Positions 41,806 to 53,934 of a DNA stretch of 64,000 bases are shown piece after piece. The stretch is from Anastrepha obliqua (Eukaryota > Arthropoda > Insecta > Diptera > Tephritidae), in contig NC_072897.1 in the NCBI RefSeq assembly GCF_027943255.1, positions 58,304,406 through 58,368,405 on the forward strand. The letters are read 5' to 3'. A model generated the notes under the pieces. That model was not told the origin of the DNA. It saw only the letters and a program-made list of their open reading frames with translations, and did not search any database. How positions within the stretch are numbered: position 1 is the first letter of the stretch; every line of letters starts with the position of its first letter. The position numbers were made by a program, and so were the translations under genes.

Positions 41806-42231
41806 ATGCCATTTTTCTCGACCATTCGAAGATAGTCCATATTGGAATATTTCGCGTTTAATTATTTGCCAATGTTTGGTTAATCCTGAATTTGTGTCAA
41901 CTCGAGTGGCCGCGGCTCCGCACATATGTATGCATCAATATATGTACGTAAATATGACTTTCTAAATGCTCGACAGCCGCAGCTGTTGTGCGTCAAGTGC
42001 GCGCATGAGTTAGAAACTTACACTAAAAGAGGAGTGCGACTTATTTGGATGTTACTGTACATACATTCAGACTTCGGATGAAGCCTAAAGTGCCAAATAT
42101 ATTGAATATTGAAGCTTCTGTGAGCTGTGAAGCGCCTGTGAATACTGTGCTTATGAATGTGCGCTGGATTTCTTGAGAAGTTTTATCTAAATATTTTTTG
42201 CTGTGGCAAGTGCACATACTTATACACAGCA
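41806..42231. other. Unassigned spacer between the two X elements
   Basis: About 430 bp without similarity to the other parts of the window and without supported coding on either strand. Confidence 0.45.
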
Positions 42232-42237
42232 TATATG

Positions 42238-43346
42238 TACCCTACAAGACAGCTGACTATCATTAGGACTCATATTATCATCATCACTATCATCATCCAA
42301 CTACACATTTTTGTTCTAGCCATGGGAAAGTTCTGATAGTTTCCCCTTGTCGGTGTGATATTCTATCTCTCTTTTACCAATAGAAATTTCTTATAACTGA
42401 AAAATATATCTGCTATACTCTTAACTACTAATTTTCGTCATCAAAAAGTAATCAGCATAAACTCCTCAATAACTCCTCATTAAAAAGTAATCAGGCTGAT
42501 GAGTTTCGTTAAATTGTTTTATTTAGAAATTATAAAATTTATATTTGTCATTGAGATTCGAACTCACGAATTTTCAATATTTTTTTGTTTACATTAAAAA
42601 ACTTGTACACACCAATTCGGTGTTTCATCCACTGAGATTCCAACTCTCGAATTTTCAAGCTTTAGCCAAGCACGTACTCGGTCGGCTATAACAACTGTAC
42701 AATAAACACAGCTAAATTTCACACTAGAACCTTTTTCAGAGCACCACATTATTTCCTTAAAATTAATCAACACTGATGACAAAAGCTCCTCATTTTCGTT
42801 AAAAAGTAATTAGACTGCGGAGTTTACTTAAAATGTTTTATTTAGAAATTATAAAATTTATATTATTGTGTTTTCATTGAGATTCGAACTCACGAATTTT
42901 CAATATTTTTTTGTTTTCGTTAAAAAAAAAAATTCTTCACACCAATTCGGTGTTTCGTCCACAGAGATTCGAACTAACAAATTCTCAAGTCTAAGCAAAG
43001 CATCTACCCGCTCGGCTATAACAAGTATGAAACAAAGATAGCTAAATCTTACAGTAGAACTGTTTTCAGAGCAGCGACATTATTTCGTTAAAATTTATCA
43101 ACACTGATGCCTTGGCGTTTAAAGTACGGTAGATATATTTTTCACTTATATAAAATTGCTATTGCTAAAAGAGAGATAGAAGTCACACCGAACAGGGGAA
43201 AAGAATATCAAATGAAATATTTGATTTCCCCATTAAAAAATGTTGTATATGCTATTCTGATAATGCGCATGTATTAGAGACTAATAAAATACTTGTAAAT
43301 GTGTTGGAATTTTTGTCAAAAGTGCTCAGCACTGTCTTGTAGGGTA
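42238..43346. mobile_element. TIR element X, copy 2 (1109 bp), tRNA-like modules in tandem
   Basis: Same terminal repeats as copy 1 and a clean 6-bp duplication TATATG (42232-42237 and 43347-43352). The outer arms match copy 1 almost base for base, for example TTGATTTCCCCATTAAAAAA near 43222. The interior holds two tandem units of about 300 bp (roughly 42490-42790 and 42800-43100), each with a full tRNA-like segment (42635-42696 and 42960-43027, minus strand) and an extra GATTCGAACTCACG B-box-like piece. Length differs from copy 1 mainly by this internal duplication. Confidence 0.85.
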
Positions 43347-43352
43347 TATATG

Positions 43353-44249
43353 CTCATATGTATTATATATAAATTCACATATTTGTATTTGCATATGCCA
43401 TCTTCCTGTGTGCATAGTAATGAATCATTTCTCTTTGAGGATTATTAATTTGATATTCTTGAAGAATTTAAAATGAAACCTATGTGTGTATCATCATCAT
43501 CCTTACCGAATTTATAATTAGTGTCGGCAAGTTGTTAATAATGTCAGTTGTTTTAAGGTTTTTATTATTAATTTACTATTATAATATATATGAAGGAAAA
43601 AATTTATGGTAATATTTACCATATGCCTAATATACCTACATATGTATCATATGTTGTATACTAACATATATGTATATATAAACATGCATACATTTCCTTT
43701 GGAGCAATTTTCATAATCTAATATATCATACATTTGTCCATGCATACGTATATTATATGGGCATTCTCTGCATTTTGGGAATATATTTTAAGTTTTAAAA
43801 GATTGTGGTCATTTGTTAGAAAAGTGAAATTTAACTTAATTCATCAGTTAATTGAGGATCAAACGGAAGAGGCTTAAGAAGATTTTCGTTGAAATATAAT
43901 ATATTTCTGGAGAAAGTTGCCACCTATTTTGACAGTCTCTGCAACTTCTGTTTTAAATGCTGCTACTGAATCTGTGCCCCCAATGCGACAGACATCCCAG
44001 GGGGAAATGACAACAAAAAGTAGCAGAAAAAAATTTAATAAGCCTATTGAGATTGGTTCCAATAAAAATAATGAGCTGTAAGTTGCCCCAATATTTAAAT
44101 GGCTACACTTATCATCATTCTCGCCCAATGTTAAGGAAACTAATATCTTGACTTATGTGTCGTAGCATGCTGAAATTAAAACAAAGTCTTTGGTATGCTA
44201 CAGGCTTTAAAAAAAAAAAAACAGAACTAAATACACTCAAAAAAATTAA
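43353..44249. other. Unassigned AT-rich stretch
   Basis: Contains TATATG/ATGTATA-rich microsatellite patches (43600-43760) and a poly-A run at 44207-44221. The 84-codon minus-strand ORF at 43874-44128 has a hydrophobic Leu-rich run but no known motif and is not supported as a gene. Confidence 0.45.
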
Positions 44250-46420
44250 TTTGAAATTGGGTGTATCAGAATGCTCAATGCGGACATATGGCTAAAGTGT
44301 GTAAAAATCCGACCTTTTCATATTTTTTTCAAACAAAAGAAACGATTCACCAATGCATTAGCAATAAAAAATTGTTCAAAATAAATTTAAAAATGTATTT
44401 TCAAAATGTTTTTGGGTTGAGAACTAAATCTAATCAACTTTTAGCGCTTAGTTCACACATAAGTAGATTATGATATTTTTGTTCTCATCGAGACATGGTT
44501 AAATGAGAACTTCTTCGACAATGAGCTTTTTGATCCAAATTCATACCATGAATATCGTAAAACCGTGATGTCGAGAAAACTGGTCTCTGCAGAGGAGGAG
44601 GGAATGTAATAGCTGTTCAAGGGAAGTAACGCTTCTCACTAGTGTCTCTGAGGAACAATGATACATTTCTGGATCAGCTGTGCGTCTCTGTGAATGGTGC
44701 TTCAAATATTTTGATTTGTCATATATTCCTTCGTCAAGTATTGACACACTGTACAAAGCACATTTGGATAACATTTTAGCTCTAACCTCAAATAATGGTA
44801 CATTTTGTGTTCTTGGTGACTTGAAGCAATATTGAATGGCCTAGTTTAGATGATAATACTGCATTATGTCCAAACAATGTTAGTGGTATACCATATCTGA
44901 AACTTATTTGATTGATAATTTCTTAAGTTTTTGATTGGTTCAGATAAATAATTTAAAATAGTCTTTCTCGAATTCTTGATCTCACTTTCATTAATGATAA
45001 TATGCATTTTTTTATTAGAATGCGTATACCCTCTGTCTTTTCCTGGTCTGCATTATGTACCACTTATCCTTCATATATAATTCTATGAGTTTAATGATTT
45101 GTATCCTGATAATGTGACTACTAATTTTTGTTTTAGAAACTTTGATTTTAATATAATTAATTTAGCAGTTGATATTCTAGATTGGATTCTTTATTTACTG
45201 CGGTTCAAGTTGCCAATTGGTATGATATTTTCAAATAATAAATGATATCTGTAAAAATAATATATCTGTTATAAAGAACTAAAGTACCGTTGCATACCAA
45301 GGAACTGAGAAAACTTAAAAATTTTGCGAAAAAAAAATTTTTTAAAGTTTAAGTTTTCTCACTCTATCACAGATAAAGATAAATACCTACATTTCTCTAG
45401 AGAACTTAAATTTTTGGATAGAAATTTAAAACGAAATTATATTCTTAAGTTCGAATCGGACAATAATCGAGGAAATCAAGCTCAAGTACTCCTTCTGTTG
45501 TCTTCTATAACGAAACTCAAGCAGATACTTCTAAAGATGCAGCCAACCTTATTGCAGATTTTTTTTGTTAAAATTTTAAAGTAGACTCTGATTTAATTCA
45601 TGAGTGCCACTAGAATTCCTCAATCAATTTTGGTTCGTTAACCTTAATGCTTCCTGATGTTGAAGATGGATTTCGGCAACTCAAAACATCAACAAAATCT
45701 GATATACATATGTATATTACATTGATGGGTTATTTTCTTATCTGCTTAAAAACTGCTCTGCAATCACCTCTCCACTTTTATTACTGTTTAACAAACGCCT
45801 TGAACGAGGAGAATTCTTATTTTCTGAATGGTAGTCACGCACCAACCCATTCGGCTACAGCGGCCGCTGGATGTTGGAATACGCCGCCTTTATTCGGAGA
45901 CCATATTATGCTTGTCATATCAGTAGGCTTGAACGCGTCCATAAGCTTTCGTGCGTATTGCTTTGCGTTCTTTATATTTCATTGATCCAATTCCATACTA
46001 TAAAAGTCGGTGCTTGCTCATAAATCTAAAATCACTAGATATTACAATAGAAGGACAATTCCCTCCATTACTTTCCTTTTCGATTTAATAAATGGGGTTA
46101 TTGACTCCCCATTGCTACTCGAGAAAGTTAATCTCAATATTTCTTAGCGAAGTTTACGGAATCATGATTTTTTCTGGTTAGGGATGGTAAGATCTAATTA
46201 TGCTTCCAATGCTCCGATTTCTAGAACTCTGGGAGAATTTAATTCGCTTTCAAATCATACTGCCCTGGATTTTTCTTCCAACAAGAACCACTTCAACTTG
46301 GTAGTAAATGAATTGTTGCACTAAATTCTTAGTATTATCTAATAATCTTCCTCTGTAAATTATAAGAAATGCTTTCTTTTTCTTTCACGCAGAGTTTTAA
46401 GAAAGCTTCAGTTTAAAAGT
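44250..46420 (+). pseudogene. CR1/jockey-group LINE, highly degenerate
   Basis: A broken zinc-knuckle-like piece (NAQCGHMAKVCKNP) near 44275 is followed by endonuclease traces: LRTKSNQLLALSSHISRL, IFVLIETWLNENFFDNELFD and, after a shift, a FCVLGDL motif near 44805. From 45060 to 46320 pieces of linker and RT can be read in shifting frames (HFSRELKFLDRNLKRNYIL, LMLPDVEDGFRQLKTSTKS, GYFLICLKTALQSPLHFYY). The ETWLN endonuclease motif suits the CR1/Rex or jockey groups. A SINE scrap interrupts it at 45822. Old and inactive. Confidence 0.6.
45822..45870 (-). mobile_element. tRNA-derived SINE, copy 4 (head fragment)
   Basis: GAATGGTAGTCACGCACCAA then CCCATTCGGCTACAGCGGCC is the reverse complement of the SINE 5' tRNA-like head, including the A box. 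B box, body and tail are missing. It lies inside the CR1-like LINE, which may mean the SINE was cut down later or only its head was retained. Confidence 0.75.
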
Positions 46421-46780
46421 GTGAAACTTAATGTGAAAATTTTTTAGGAGATGTATACAATAGTTGATTGAAAAAAATTTAATTTACTTACTTATACGAT
46501 GAAATTTCAATTGGCTTGATGCAAAAACAACTGTCGGAGTTTTTAAATATTAAAATGAACGTATACTTGTTAATTTATCTTTATTTAACAGCGACTCCCG
46601 CTTGCAGTTAGTTAGCTTAGAATATTCCAAAAAAAATGAACGTTTAGGGCGAAAGGCGAACAAAAGGCAAGACGTGGCAAGCGGGACGTGGCTGACAAGA
46701 CGTGGCTGACAAGATTAAGTACTAACAGGTAGAGAAAGAATACCAAGCCTTCATAGTTAAACACCAAAAAAAAAAAGAAA
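46421..46780. other. Unassigned spacer
   Basis: A short local repeat, AAGACGTGGC with GGACGTGGCTGACAAGACG, occurs at 46669-46712. Nothing else recognisable; LOA-type ORF1 sequence starts near 46785. Confidence 0.45.
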
Positions 46781-47705
46781 AACATTTTAAAAAACTTGAT
46801 GCGATGAAACGTGATCGAGTAGTCACCGGAGAGTTAAGGTGTCCGACAGCATCCGATAGCAAGGTGGTTAAGGATAACCTCTTCTTCGCACTAATTGATG
46901 AAAACGCCAACTACGGCAGAGTAGTCCTGCAGAAGTGTGGTCAGGTGGAGGCCAATCTGTGCGAGATAAGCATGTAGTTGGAGCACAGGGCGGTGCTCTC
47001 CCTTCCTTCGATTCTGCAAGAATACTTCGAGGTTGTAGGGTAATCAAGTTCTATGACGACTGGTCAACGGTTGTCCTCAATAAGTGCATAGCTGAGATCA
47101 GTGAAGCACTGGAAGGCTTTAAGCTTAAGTTATTCCAGCGAAAGACATACATACACTTGTCCTCCTCGTGTTTGCATTTGGCTACCAGTAATGGACATAA
47201 ACGGTGTAGGCGTGCTTAAGTACCTCAAATCACACAACCCTGCGGTGCTGATTAACGATTGGACAATCGTGAAATCTGGAAAGCCGCAGAAGAACAACAT
47301 TCGTGTTGCAGACAAACGAAAAAAAGTTGCCAGTGCTTCAAAAATCTGACAAGAGGATGCAGTTTGGTCTGAGAAAAGCCGAACTGAAAATTTTCAAATA
47401 CAACCACAACGACAATAATGAAGACGACCTCGAAGAGATCAACAACAACATAGAGCTGGAAAAGATTGCAAAGCTGGACCTAGCTGCAGGTAATGACAAA
47501 AACGATGGCTAAAGCCATACAGGTTAATCCAGAGCATAGAAAGTGTGCTACAGAGAAGTTGGATGTTCTCCTACGGGAGAGAGACATAGATATCGGAACC
47601 CTGGGTCAGATATAACAGGGTTCCAAGACAACAACCACATTAACCTATTTTACACTAAAACAAATGGTATCTGGGCATAGTTACTAAAAAACATATAAAA
47701 GCCTC
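46781..47705 (+). pseudogene. LOA-type LINE fragment: ORF1 and the start of ORF2
   Basis: Reads RDRVVTGELRCPTASDSKVV in pieces from 46800, with frame shifts to VVGAQGGALPSFDSARILRG, GCRVIKFYDDWSTVVLNKC, HTCPPRVCIWLPVMDINGVG and LKYLKSHNPAVLINDWTIVK. Trp/Pro spacing of this kind fits the DUF4780-like domain in ORF1 of LOA/R1-type elements, as at 863-1934. It then enters ORF2 near 47505 (AKAIQVNPEHRKCATEKLD) and stops at the RTE border near 47706. A different, better-conserved ORF1 from that of the 0.4-kb LINE. Confidence 0.6.
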
Positions 47706-49895
47706 CCTACGCAAGTGGGAAAAGTTATTGATCGCTATTCATTTGGGAGTGGCCAGGACGATTCTTCTGCATATGGTTCAAGCAGCCCACAACTCCCAGA
47801 AATAGCCTAAATATTCCCTGGGTAGCTCCCCAACACCCCTTCGGGAGTGAGCCAACGTGAAAGGCGTTGCATTCCAGGATAGCTGGTTATGCGGTGGGTT
47901 TGAGACCTGTCACTTAAAAATCCCCCCCAATGAATAGATTAAAAAAGCCTCGGATGAGAACTTCCTACACTGATGACAACCTCTGCAAACGAACTCAGGA
48001 TTACGATTTGAGGGCATGCACCTGGAATGTCCGGTCCCTTAATGTGGAGGGTTCTTCCGCCTGGCTGGCTGATGACCTCGTGAGAATAAAGGCTGACATC
48101 ACTCCCATTCAAGAGATGTGATGGACGCGGCAAGGTAAGAAATCCATTGGACCTTGTGACGTCTACTAAAGCTGCCGTGTAACGGAGCGCAAATTCGGTG
48201 TCGGATTTGTTGTGGCAGAGAGACTTCGTCGCCAAGTAGTGTCGTTCACTCCGGTGGGCGAGCGTCTCGAAATAATCCGCATTAAAGCGCGATTTTTTAA
48301 CAGCTCGCTCATTTGGCCCACGCCCCGACGGAAACGAAGGACGATGCGAACAAAGATTCCTTCTATGAGCGCCTGAACGTTGGAAAATTCAGCCTGTACA
48401 ACGAAACATCCGGTAATGGACAGAGGCTGATCGAGTTCGCCGGGGCCCGAAACATGGTAGTCTGCAGCACCAGATTCCACCATAAGAAAATACAACAAGC
48501 AAGGTGGCTGCCTGCTGATCGGAAACGGATCGGAAACCAGATCGATCATGTTGTGATAAATGGAACACACACTTCTAGTGTTTTAGATGTACGTACGATC
48601 CGTGGACCCATCATCGACTCGGATCATTATCTTATTGCAGCCAAACTGCGCACACGCCTCTGTGCAGCAAAAAAAGTAAATCTAACTACGCAAAGAATGC
48701 TCGACATCGAAAAGCTGCAATCACAATAGACAGCCAGAAGATTCACCACTCGACTCTCTTTCCTGCTCTCAGAGAGTACTGCGATGAGCAACATTTCTTG
48801 TTCTCTAGGTACCGCCACCGAAGAAGAAATCGGATTCCGGCGAGCCCGAAAAAACAGTTGGTACGACGAGGAATGTCATGCTGCCGAAAAAAGAAAGGAT
48901 GCTGCCTATAGAGCCACGCTGCAACCGGGCGCAATGCGAGCCATGTGGCATCGCTACCGAGAGCTAAGAAAGGAAGAGAGACGTATTATCCCAAGAGGAT
49001 GAAATACGTGAGTGCGAGAAGCTTGAGATGCTGGCCAATAGAAACAACGCCCGAAGATTCTACCGGAAAGCTCAGCGGCTTACAGAAGGTTTCAAGACCG
49101 GAGCGTTTTCCTGTAAGAACAAAGACGGCGATCAGGTGACTGACATCCAGAGCATACTTAAGTTATGGAAGGAACACTTCTGAACCTGTTAAATAGTGGT
49201 AGCTGCGCATGATACCCTAATCGTTGACGACGGAATCGTTGTTCCGCCATCCGACCATGACGAGGTGAGAATAGCATTAACGCGGCTAAAGAACAACAAA
49301 GCCCCAGCGCCGACGGACTGCCTGCCGATTGGAATTTAAGTGTGCTCTGCCCAGTCCATAAGAAGGGTGATCCTGCAATCTGTGCCAATTACCGCGGGAT
49401 TAGTCTTCTATATATCACTTATAAGGTTCTAGCGAGCGTATTGTGTGAAAGGCTGACGCCCACCGTGAACTAACTGACTAGACCTTATCAGTGTGGCTTT
49501 AGATCTGGGAAATCAACCATCGACAAAATATTCACAATACGCCAAATCTTGGAAAATACCCATGAAAGGAGAATCGACACACACCATCTTTCCGTCGACT
49601 TCAGAGCTGCATTCGACAGTACAAAAAGGAGTTTCTTGTGTGCCGCGAAGTCTGAATTTGGTATCGCCGCAAAACTAATACGGCTATGCAAGATGACGTT
49701 GCTCAACACCAGCAGCGCCGTCAGAATTGGGATACCATACGAGGTTTCAGACAGGGTGACTGTCGTGTGACTTCTTTAACCTGATGTTGGAGGGGATCGT
49801 ACGAGCCGGAGAACTTAATCACTCAGGCACAATTTTTTATAAGAGCGAAGAATTTTTGGCGTATGTTGATGATATTTACATCATCGCGTAAACAG
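47706..49895 (+). pseudogene. RTE-clade LINE, copy 1 (3'-truncated)
   Basis: 5' leader from 47706 (GTGGGAAAAGTTATTGATCG), matching the reverse complement of 57900-58116. The single ORF starts near 47930. The endonuclease has RACTWNVRSLNVEGSSAWLA, IQEM with a stop at 48119, GVGFVVAERLRRQVVSFTP, then IDHVVING and DSDHYLIAAKLR. The linker (FRRARKNSWYDEECH) and RT follow (CANYRGISLL, SVDFRAAFDSTKRS, GFRQGD, then YVDDIYII near 49865, where the catalytic YADD is altered to YVDD). It stops abruptly at about 49895, at another LINE. Many frameshifts. Confidence 0.8.
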
Positions 49896-49909
49896 TTATC
49901 GCGCCAATT

Positions 49910-50340
49910 AGGAAAAAGAAGAAGGACTTGACAGTTGGGAAGGTGGAGTTGCAGAAAGCGGCATTATACCTTGCATCAGTGTACATGCCAGATGACAAAC
50001 CGGTGCCGCCAGACGAAGTGACTCGGTTGCTTTCATTACTCAGAAGACAGATTGTTGATGTGCTGCTTCACAAACGCAAAATTAGAGCTTTCGGTCAGTT
50101 CGGAGATTAATGTTAGAGGTGAGTCACTGTCAAGATTTTATATTAAACAACAATCTAGACATATGTAACGTGGGGACCACTCCAACCTTCACTTTTCTGA
50201 GCTCGAAAAACTTCCCAGGCTGGAAAGAGGTTTTAAATGTTACCTTATGTACAAACAACAGCTCCAAAAGAGTCAGAAACTGGTGGGTATCCGTCTAGAA
50301 ATTCTATCCATAGTTGGATTTTCTTCGATATAAATCTCAA
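49910..50340 (+). pseudogene. LINE endonuclease fragment (LOA/R1 group)
   Basis: Reads LTVGKVELQKAALYLASVYM, then PDDKPVPPDEVTRLL and, after a shift, NNNLDICNVGTTPTFTFLSS, VLNVTLCTNNSSKRVRNWWV. GN-PTF plus VLDVTL-type motifs followed by NWRVS are conserved in endonucleases of the LOA/R1/jockey group (compare THVLDLTL at 2480). Both ends are cut; the SDH motif is lost. It abuts the RTE on its left. Confidence 0.65.
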
Positions 50341-50630
50341 GCTTGACAAAACAACCCCTTTTAATAACCCAAAAAGAAAAGCTGGCACATATTCAGTAGA
50401 ATAGCGCAGTCTAAACTTCAACATATTAATAGAACCATGACGACAAGTAAAGACTTAGAAGAGAAAGTTGGTGCTTTTGAAGTTTCGTTGACGAAAGGAT
50501 TTGAAGCTTCATGTCCTGTCACGTATGGTAAAACTACATTTGAATGAAGATTTAAATCAACTTAAGAAAATGGCAAGAGACATCTTCCACATCTGCTACA
50601 AGTGTGTGTGTAATTTTCTTTATGAGACAG
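50341..50630. other. Unassigned spacer
   Basis: About 290 bp with no ORF or repeat that could be assigned; probably further decayed LINE or the 5' leader of the next fragment. Confidence 0.4.
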
Positions 50631-50783
50631 TGACTCTGGTGTATTATATTTATTCTTTATATTGTATCTTATTTCGAGCTAACAATGCCGTGTCTTTGTG
50701 CGTGTGTGATGTGTGACTCTGGTGTATTATATTTATTCTTTATATTGTATCTTATTTCGAGCTAACAATGCCGTGTCTTTGTG
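50631..50783. repeat. 70-bp direct duplication
   Basis: The segment from TGACTCTGGTGTATTATATT to GCCGTGTCTTTGTG at 50631-50700 is repeated exactly at 50714-50783, separated by 13 bp (CGTGTGTGATGTG). The second copy contains the ATG that begins the Cys-rich ORF, so the duplication covers the leader and first codons of that ORF. Confidence 0.9.
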
Positions 50784-51418
50784 CCAACAAAGTTAAGCGT
50801 ACACAAGATAAGTGCAGTACGATACTTACTTAAATTGTGTCAATCTACAACCTGTTGATTTAGAGTTTTTGCTTAAAACGGGTAAGCAAATTATCTGTAA
50901 TAAGTGTGCCGCTGTTCAACGTCGATTCCTTCGTGCACCATCAGCTTCCATCAACCAGGATGATGAAAGTGGTAATGCTGACAACGCGCCAATGAATCTA
51001 GCAAACTTAAGTGCACAAATCTCACCACAACAACAAGTGCCAAAATCAGTGTCAGCTGTAATAAAAAATGTAAATAATTCTGATATCAGTTTACAAACAA
51101 GTACCAGAGAAATCGCTGCTCTGCAATCAGAGAATGCTTTCAAAGAGGATAAGCAGTTGATGATTTCGCAAGCAATTGGGCTGTGCTCAAAAGTAAAGGA
51201 ATTGCGAAAATATCAAACGGTTGATGAGACATCTCTGCTATCGTGCAGCTAACCGCTGAGGTGTAAGACCTTCGTGCTTGAATTCTTGCATGTGAGTGTC
51301 ATGCAAGGAACACAAAAAACGAAAAATTCAAGTCAGAGACACAGGAGCCACTACTACCAGTGACTGCTGCTATATCGCCTGTAAACGTTCCTATTGCTAG
51401 TGTTCCGCATGGTGAGAC
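50768..51418 (+). pseudogene. ORF1-like fragment with a PHD-type zinc finger (CR1-group LINE?)
   Basis: From the ATG at 50768 a Cys-rich start (MPCLCANKVKRTQDKCSTIL) is followed, after a shift near 50830, by LQPVDLEFLLKTGKQIICNK and CAAVQRRF. The spacing C-x-C ... C ... C-x2-C resembles the PHD-like finger at the N-terminus of ORF1 in several CR1-group LINEs and other TEs. The rest (50812-51252, 146 residues) is Ser/Asn/Gln-rich with a short helical heptad region (IAALQSENAFKEDKQLM). It could also be a host-derived fragment; no ORF2 follows. Confidence 0.4.
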
Positions 51419-52755
51419 TATTATTATTATTATTAGAAGGCCATTACGCACGGCGACCAGAGTTGACCAATTGTGCAAGGCCTATTTTTGTAACCCTAGA
51501 GTTTTAGGCTTTTTGTAATTTTAGCACAAGTTGGGGTGTGTTGTTCCAAAGATTGCATGGAGATTATGCAGTACCACCAAGGCGGTGAAGTCTTTGTCTG
51601 CCTAATGTAGGACATTCACAAAGGACATGTTCTGAGCTTTTTACGTCCATTTCGCAAAAGTGCCAGACATTGGTCTCAGATAGACCAATATTATTTAAAT
51701 GATACCTCAGGCTGCAGTGCCCTGTAAGATATCCTTTTAAAAGATGCAGATCTACTCTGCTTAATGAGAGTAGCTTGTCCCTTTTCTGGGACCTAGAAAT
51801 TGTTTGGCATGACGCCCATGGGCATAGGCCCATTGATTTCTACCCCTGCTTTACCATTTTCTAATTTGGATCTATCACTGAACCATATATGAGATACAAG
51901 TTTGAAATTGATAGAATCAGTTCTCCAGGCAGTACGTTCGTTAATAATAACTTGAAAGTTCCTGAAGAGTATTGATTTTTGTGAAGAATCCCTATGAAGA
52001 ATGGGATTATGCAGAAAGTCTTCTAGGATCTTTAAATGTTCTTTCATATCCCCACTTTTAAGTTCAGATATACCTTTTAATCTTAAGACACTCTAGCGAG
52101 CTTCCTTCTCAATCATGATTGGAACTTCAGGAGCACACCCAATGCATCAGTTGGACATCTTTTCATAGCCCCTATAATACCGACACATACCAGGCGGTGG
52201 AGTTTGTTTATTTGGTTTACTGCTTTTCCTTACTTCACCTTGGGCCACCATGCTAATAATGCAAATGCGACTATGGGTTTCACAACTGTGGTGAATGTCC
52301 AAAAGGTCATTCTAGGGTCTAGTCCCCATGTTTTATCAAAAAGCCTTGTGCAAGCAAAGAATGCTCCAGTGGTTTTGAAGTACCTCTCACAATATGGGAA
52401 TTCCAAGTAAACGGTATAAATGCTGTTTTGGACGGATATGTATAAACTACTAGGTCATCAGCGTAACCCTGAGTGTGAAAACCCAGGTTTTTCAGTTTGT
52501 GGAGAAGTTTATCTATAACTAGAGTCCACAAAAGAGGATAAAGTACATCTCCTTGGGGGCAATCCCTTGTGTCTTTGATAGATTTGATTGTTCCTCCCAG
52601 TGCGGTGCTGACTTCAACATGAATATTATCGATCTAGTGATGGACTCATGTACGTCCTTTAGATATAGGGCATTATAGATTCCCTCATAGGAAGTGTTAT
52701 CAAAAGCTCCAGATATGTCAATAAATGCACATAGAGCTATCTGTTTGGACTCAAT
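51419..52755 (-). mobile_element. 5'-truncated LINE with RNase H, minus strand
   Basis: The 3' tail is (TAA)n, seen as TTATTATTATTATTA at 51419-51434. Moving right on the minus strand: C-terminal Cys segment (YLTGHCSLRYHLNNIGLSET, CEMDVKSSEHVLCECPTL, 51833-51564), RNase H start (WFSDRSKLENGKAGVEINGP near 51880), then RT with LWTLVIDKLLHKLKNLGFHT, the GYADDLVVYTY box near 52450, and CAFIDISGAFDNTSYEGI near 52700. It ends near 52755 mid-RT, the usual 5' truncation. TAA tail and RNase H suggest the I/Outcast/R1 group. Confidence 0.78.
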
Positions 52756-52779
52756 AGCCGTGTCAGTGTATTTTCTCTG

Positions 52780-53930
52780 TTGCGTACTGTTTCTGTTTCT
52801 CTCTTACGTACACAGACAACATTGCGAGCGAGACAGCTGTGGTGGCCTAGCGCTCATAGTCCACCACACAGTGCAGTATCGTCTCATCTATGAAGGCATC
52901 GACCGCAGGGACAGCTCCTTAGAATATCAATTATATAACAATAGCTGGTCTGATAAATAGCATAACCGGCTGACCTATGCTATCGCTTGCATCAGACCAC
53001 TTGCCCATTATCGTCTCGATTGAGAGACCTGCTGACTTTGTTCCCGCGAATCAACGGCCGCATATTAACTTTAACAAAGCTAATTCGGCCAGCTTCGTGG
53101 AATTCGCCGAGTACACCTTCGCCGCTCTTCCCATCCCCACTGATGTGCGCGTAGGCGAACGCGCATTCCGAAAGGAGCTCACAGCTGCTGCGGATCGCTT
53201 TATCCCCGCTGGAAGGCTGCAAAGAATCTCCAACTTTCCAATACAACCACCAACTTTCCAATATACCCACCTGGACAAAGGAGATCAAACTGCAACTCAA
53301 GGTAAAAGTCGATGACACACCAATTCCGACTCTTAACAATTCCAAAATTGTGGATGCAACCTTTGACAATTTGCTCTCCTTCTCAGTGCACACAATCAAA
53401 ATTGCAGCACTTGGGGCAAAGACAAAGAATTGTTGCTATCGACTTTTAAGGCAATTTGCCGGCCGGTTGTGAACTATGCCGCACCTGTCTGGTCACGTGG
53501 AACCAGTGATAGGATAAAGCTCCAGACTTGTCAAAACACTGCCATTCGGACAGCGATGGGTTGCCTCCTGATGTCCCCTCTTCAACCCTTTCTCAATGAG
53601 GCAGAGATGTTCCCTGTAATGGAGCACAATAAACTTCTCAGCAAGCAGTTCCTGTTAGGGTGTTACTGCAGGTTTCACCCTTGCAGACACCTGATCGAGC
53701 CAGAGCCGCCTGCTGGACACCTTCCAAATTACGCCGACGAGATCTAGGACAAAACTAACAGACATTTACTGGACCAGAAAGTGCTTAGAGAGACAATAAA
53801 CGACTTTCATTGGGAGACCGTTACCACCTCCTTAAGATCCCGACCACCAAATGCCGTAATCGAAGTCCACCACCACCTACAGCAGATGAAGAGTTCCAGC
53901 TTACGTGGAAGCCAAACATTGAGGAGTGAA
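52780..53930 (+). pseudogene. Jockey-clade LINE, internally deleted
   Basis: The endonuclease end is readable from 52960: ASDHLPIIVSIERPADFVPA, INFNKANSASFVEFAEYTFA and RAFRKELTAAADRFIPAGRL. The RT palm should follow but is missing: near 53280 the sequence jumps to the thumb (WTKEIKLQLKVKVDDTPIPT) and then FKAICRPVVNYAAPVWSRGT, QTCQNTAIRTAMGCLLMSPL. This is the jockey-clade order with about 1 kb deleted. Both ORF stretches are short and broken. Confidence 0.72.
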
Positions 53931-53934
53931 TTAG

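Noticed and set aside
41175..43027. Functional tRNA genes in the X elements
   Set aside because: A and B box-like motifs exist, but the acceptor ends do not pair by eye and the units vary between copies. Treated as tRNA-like modules.
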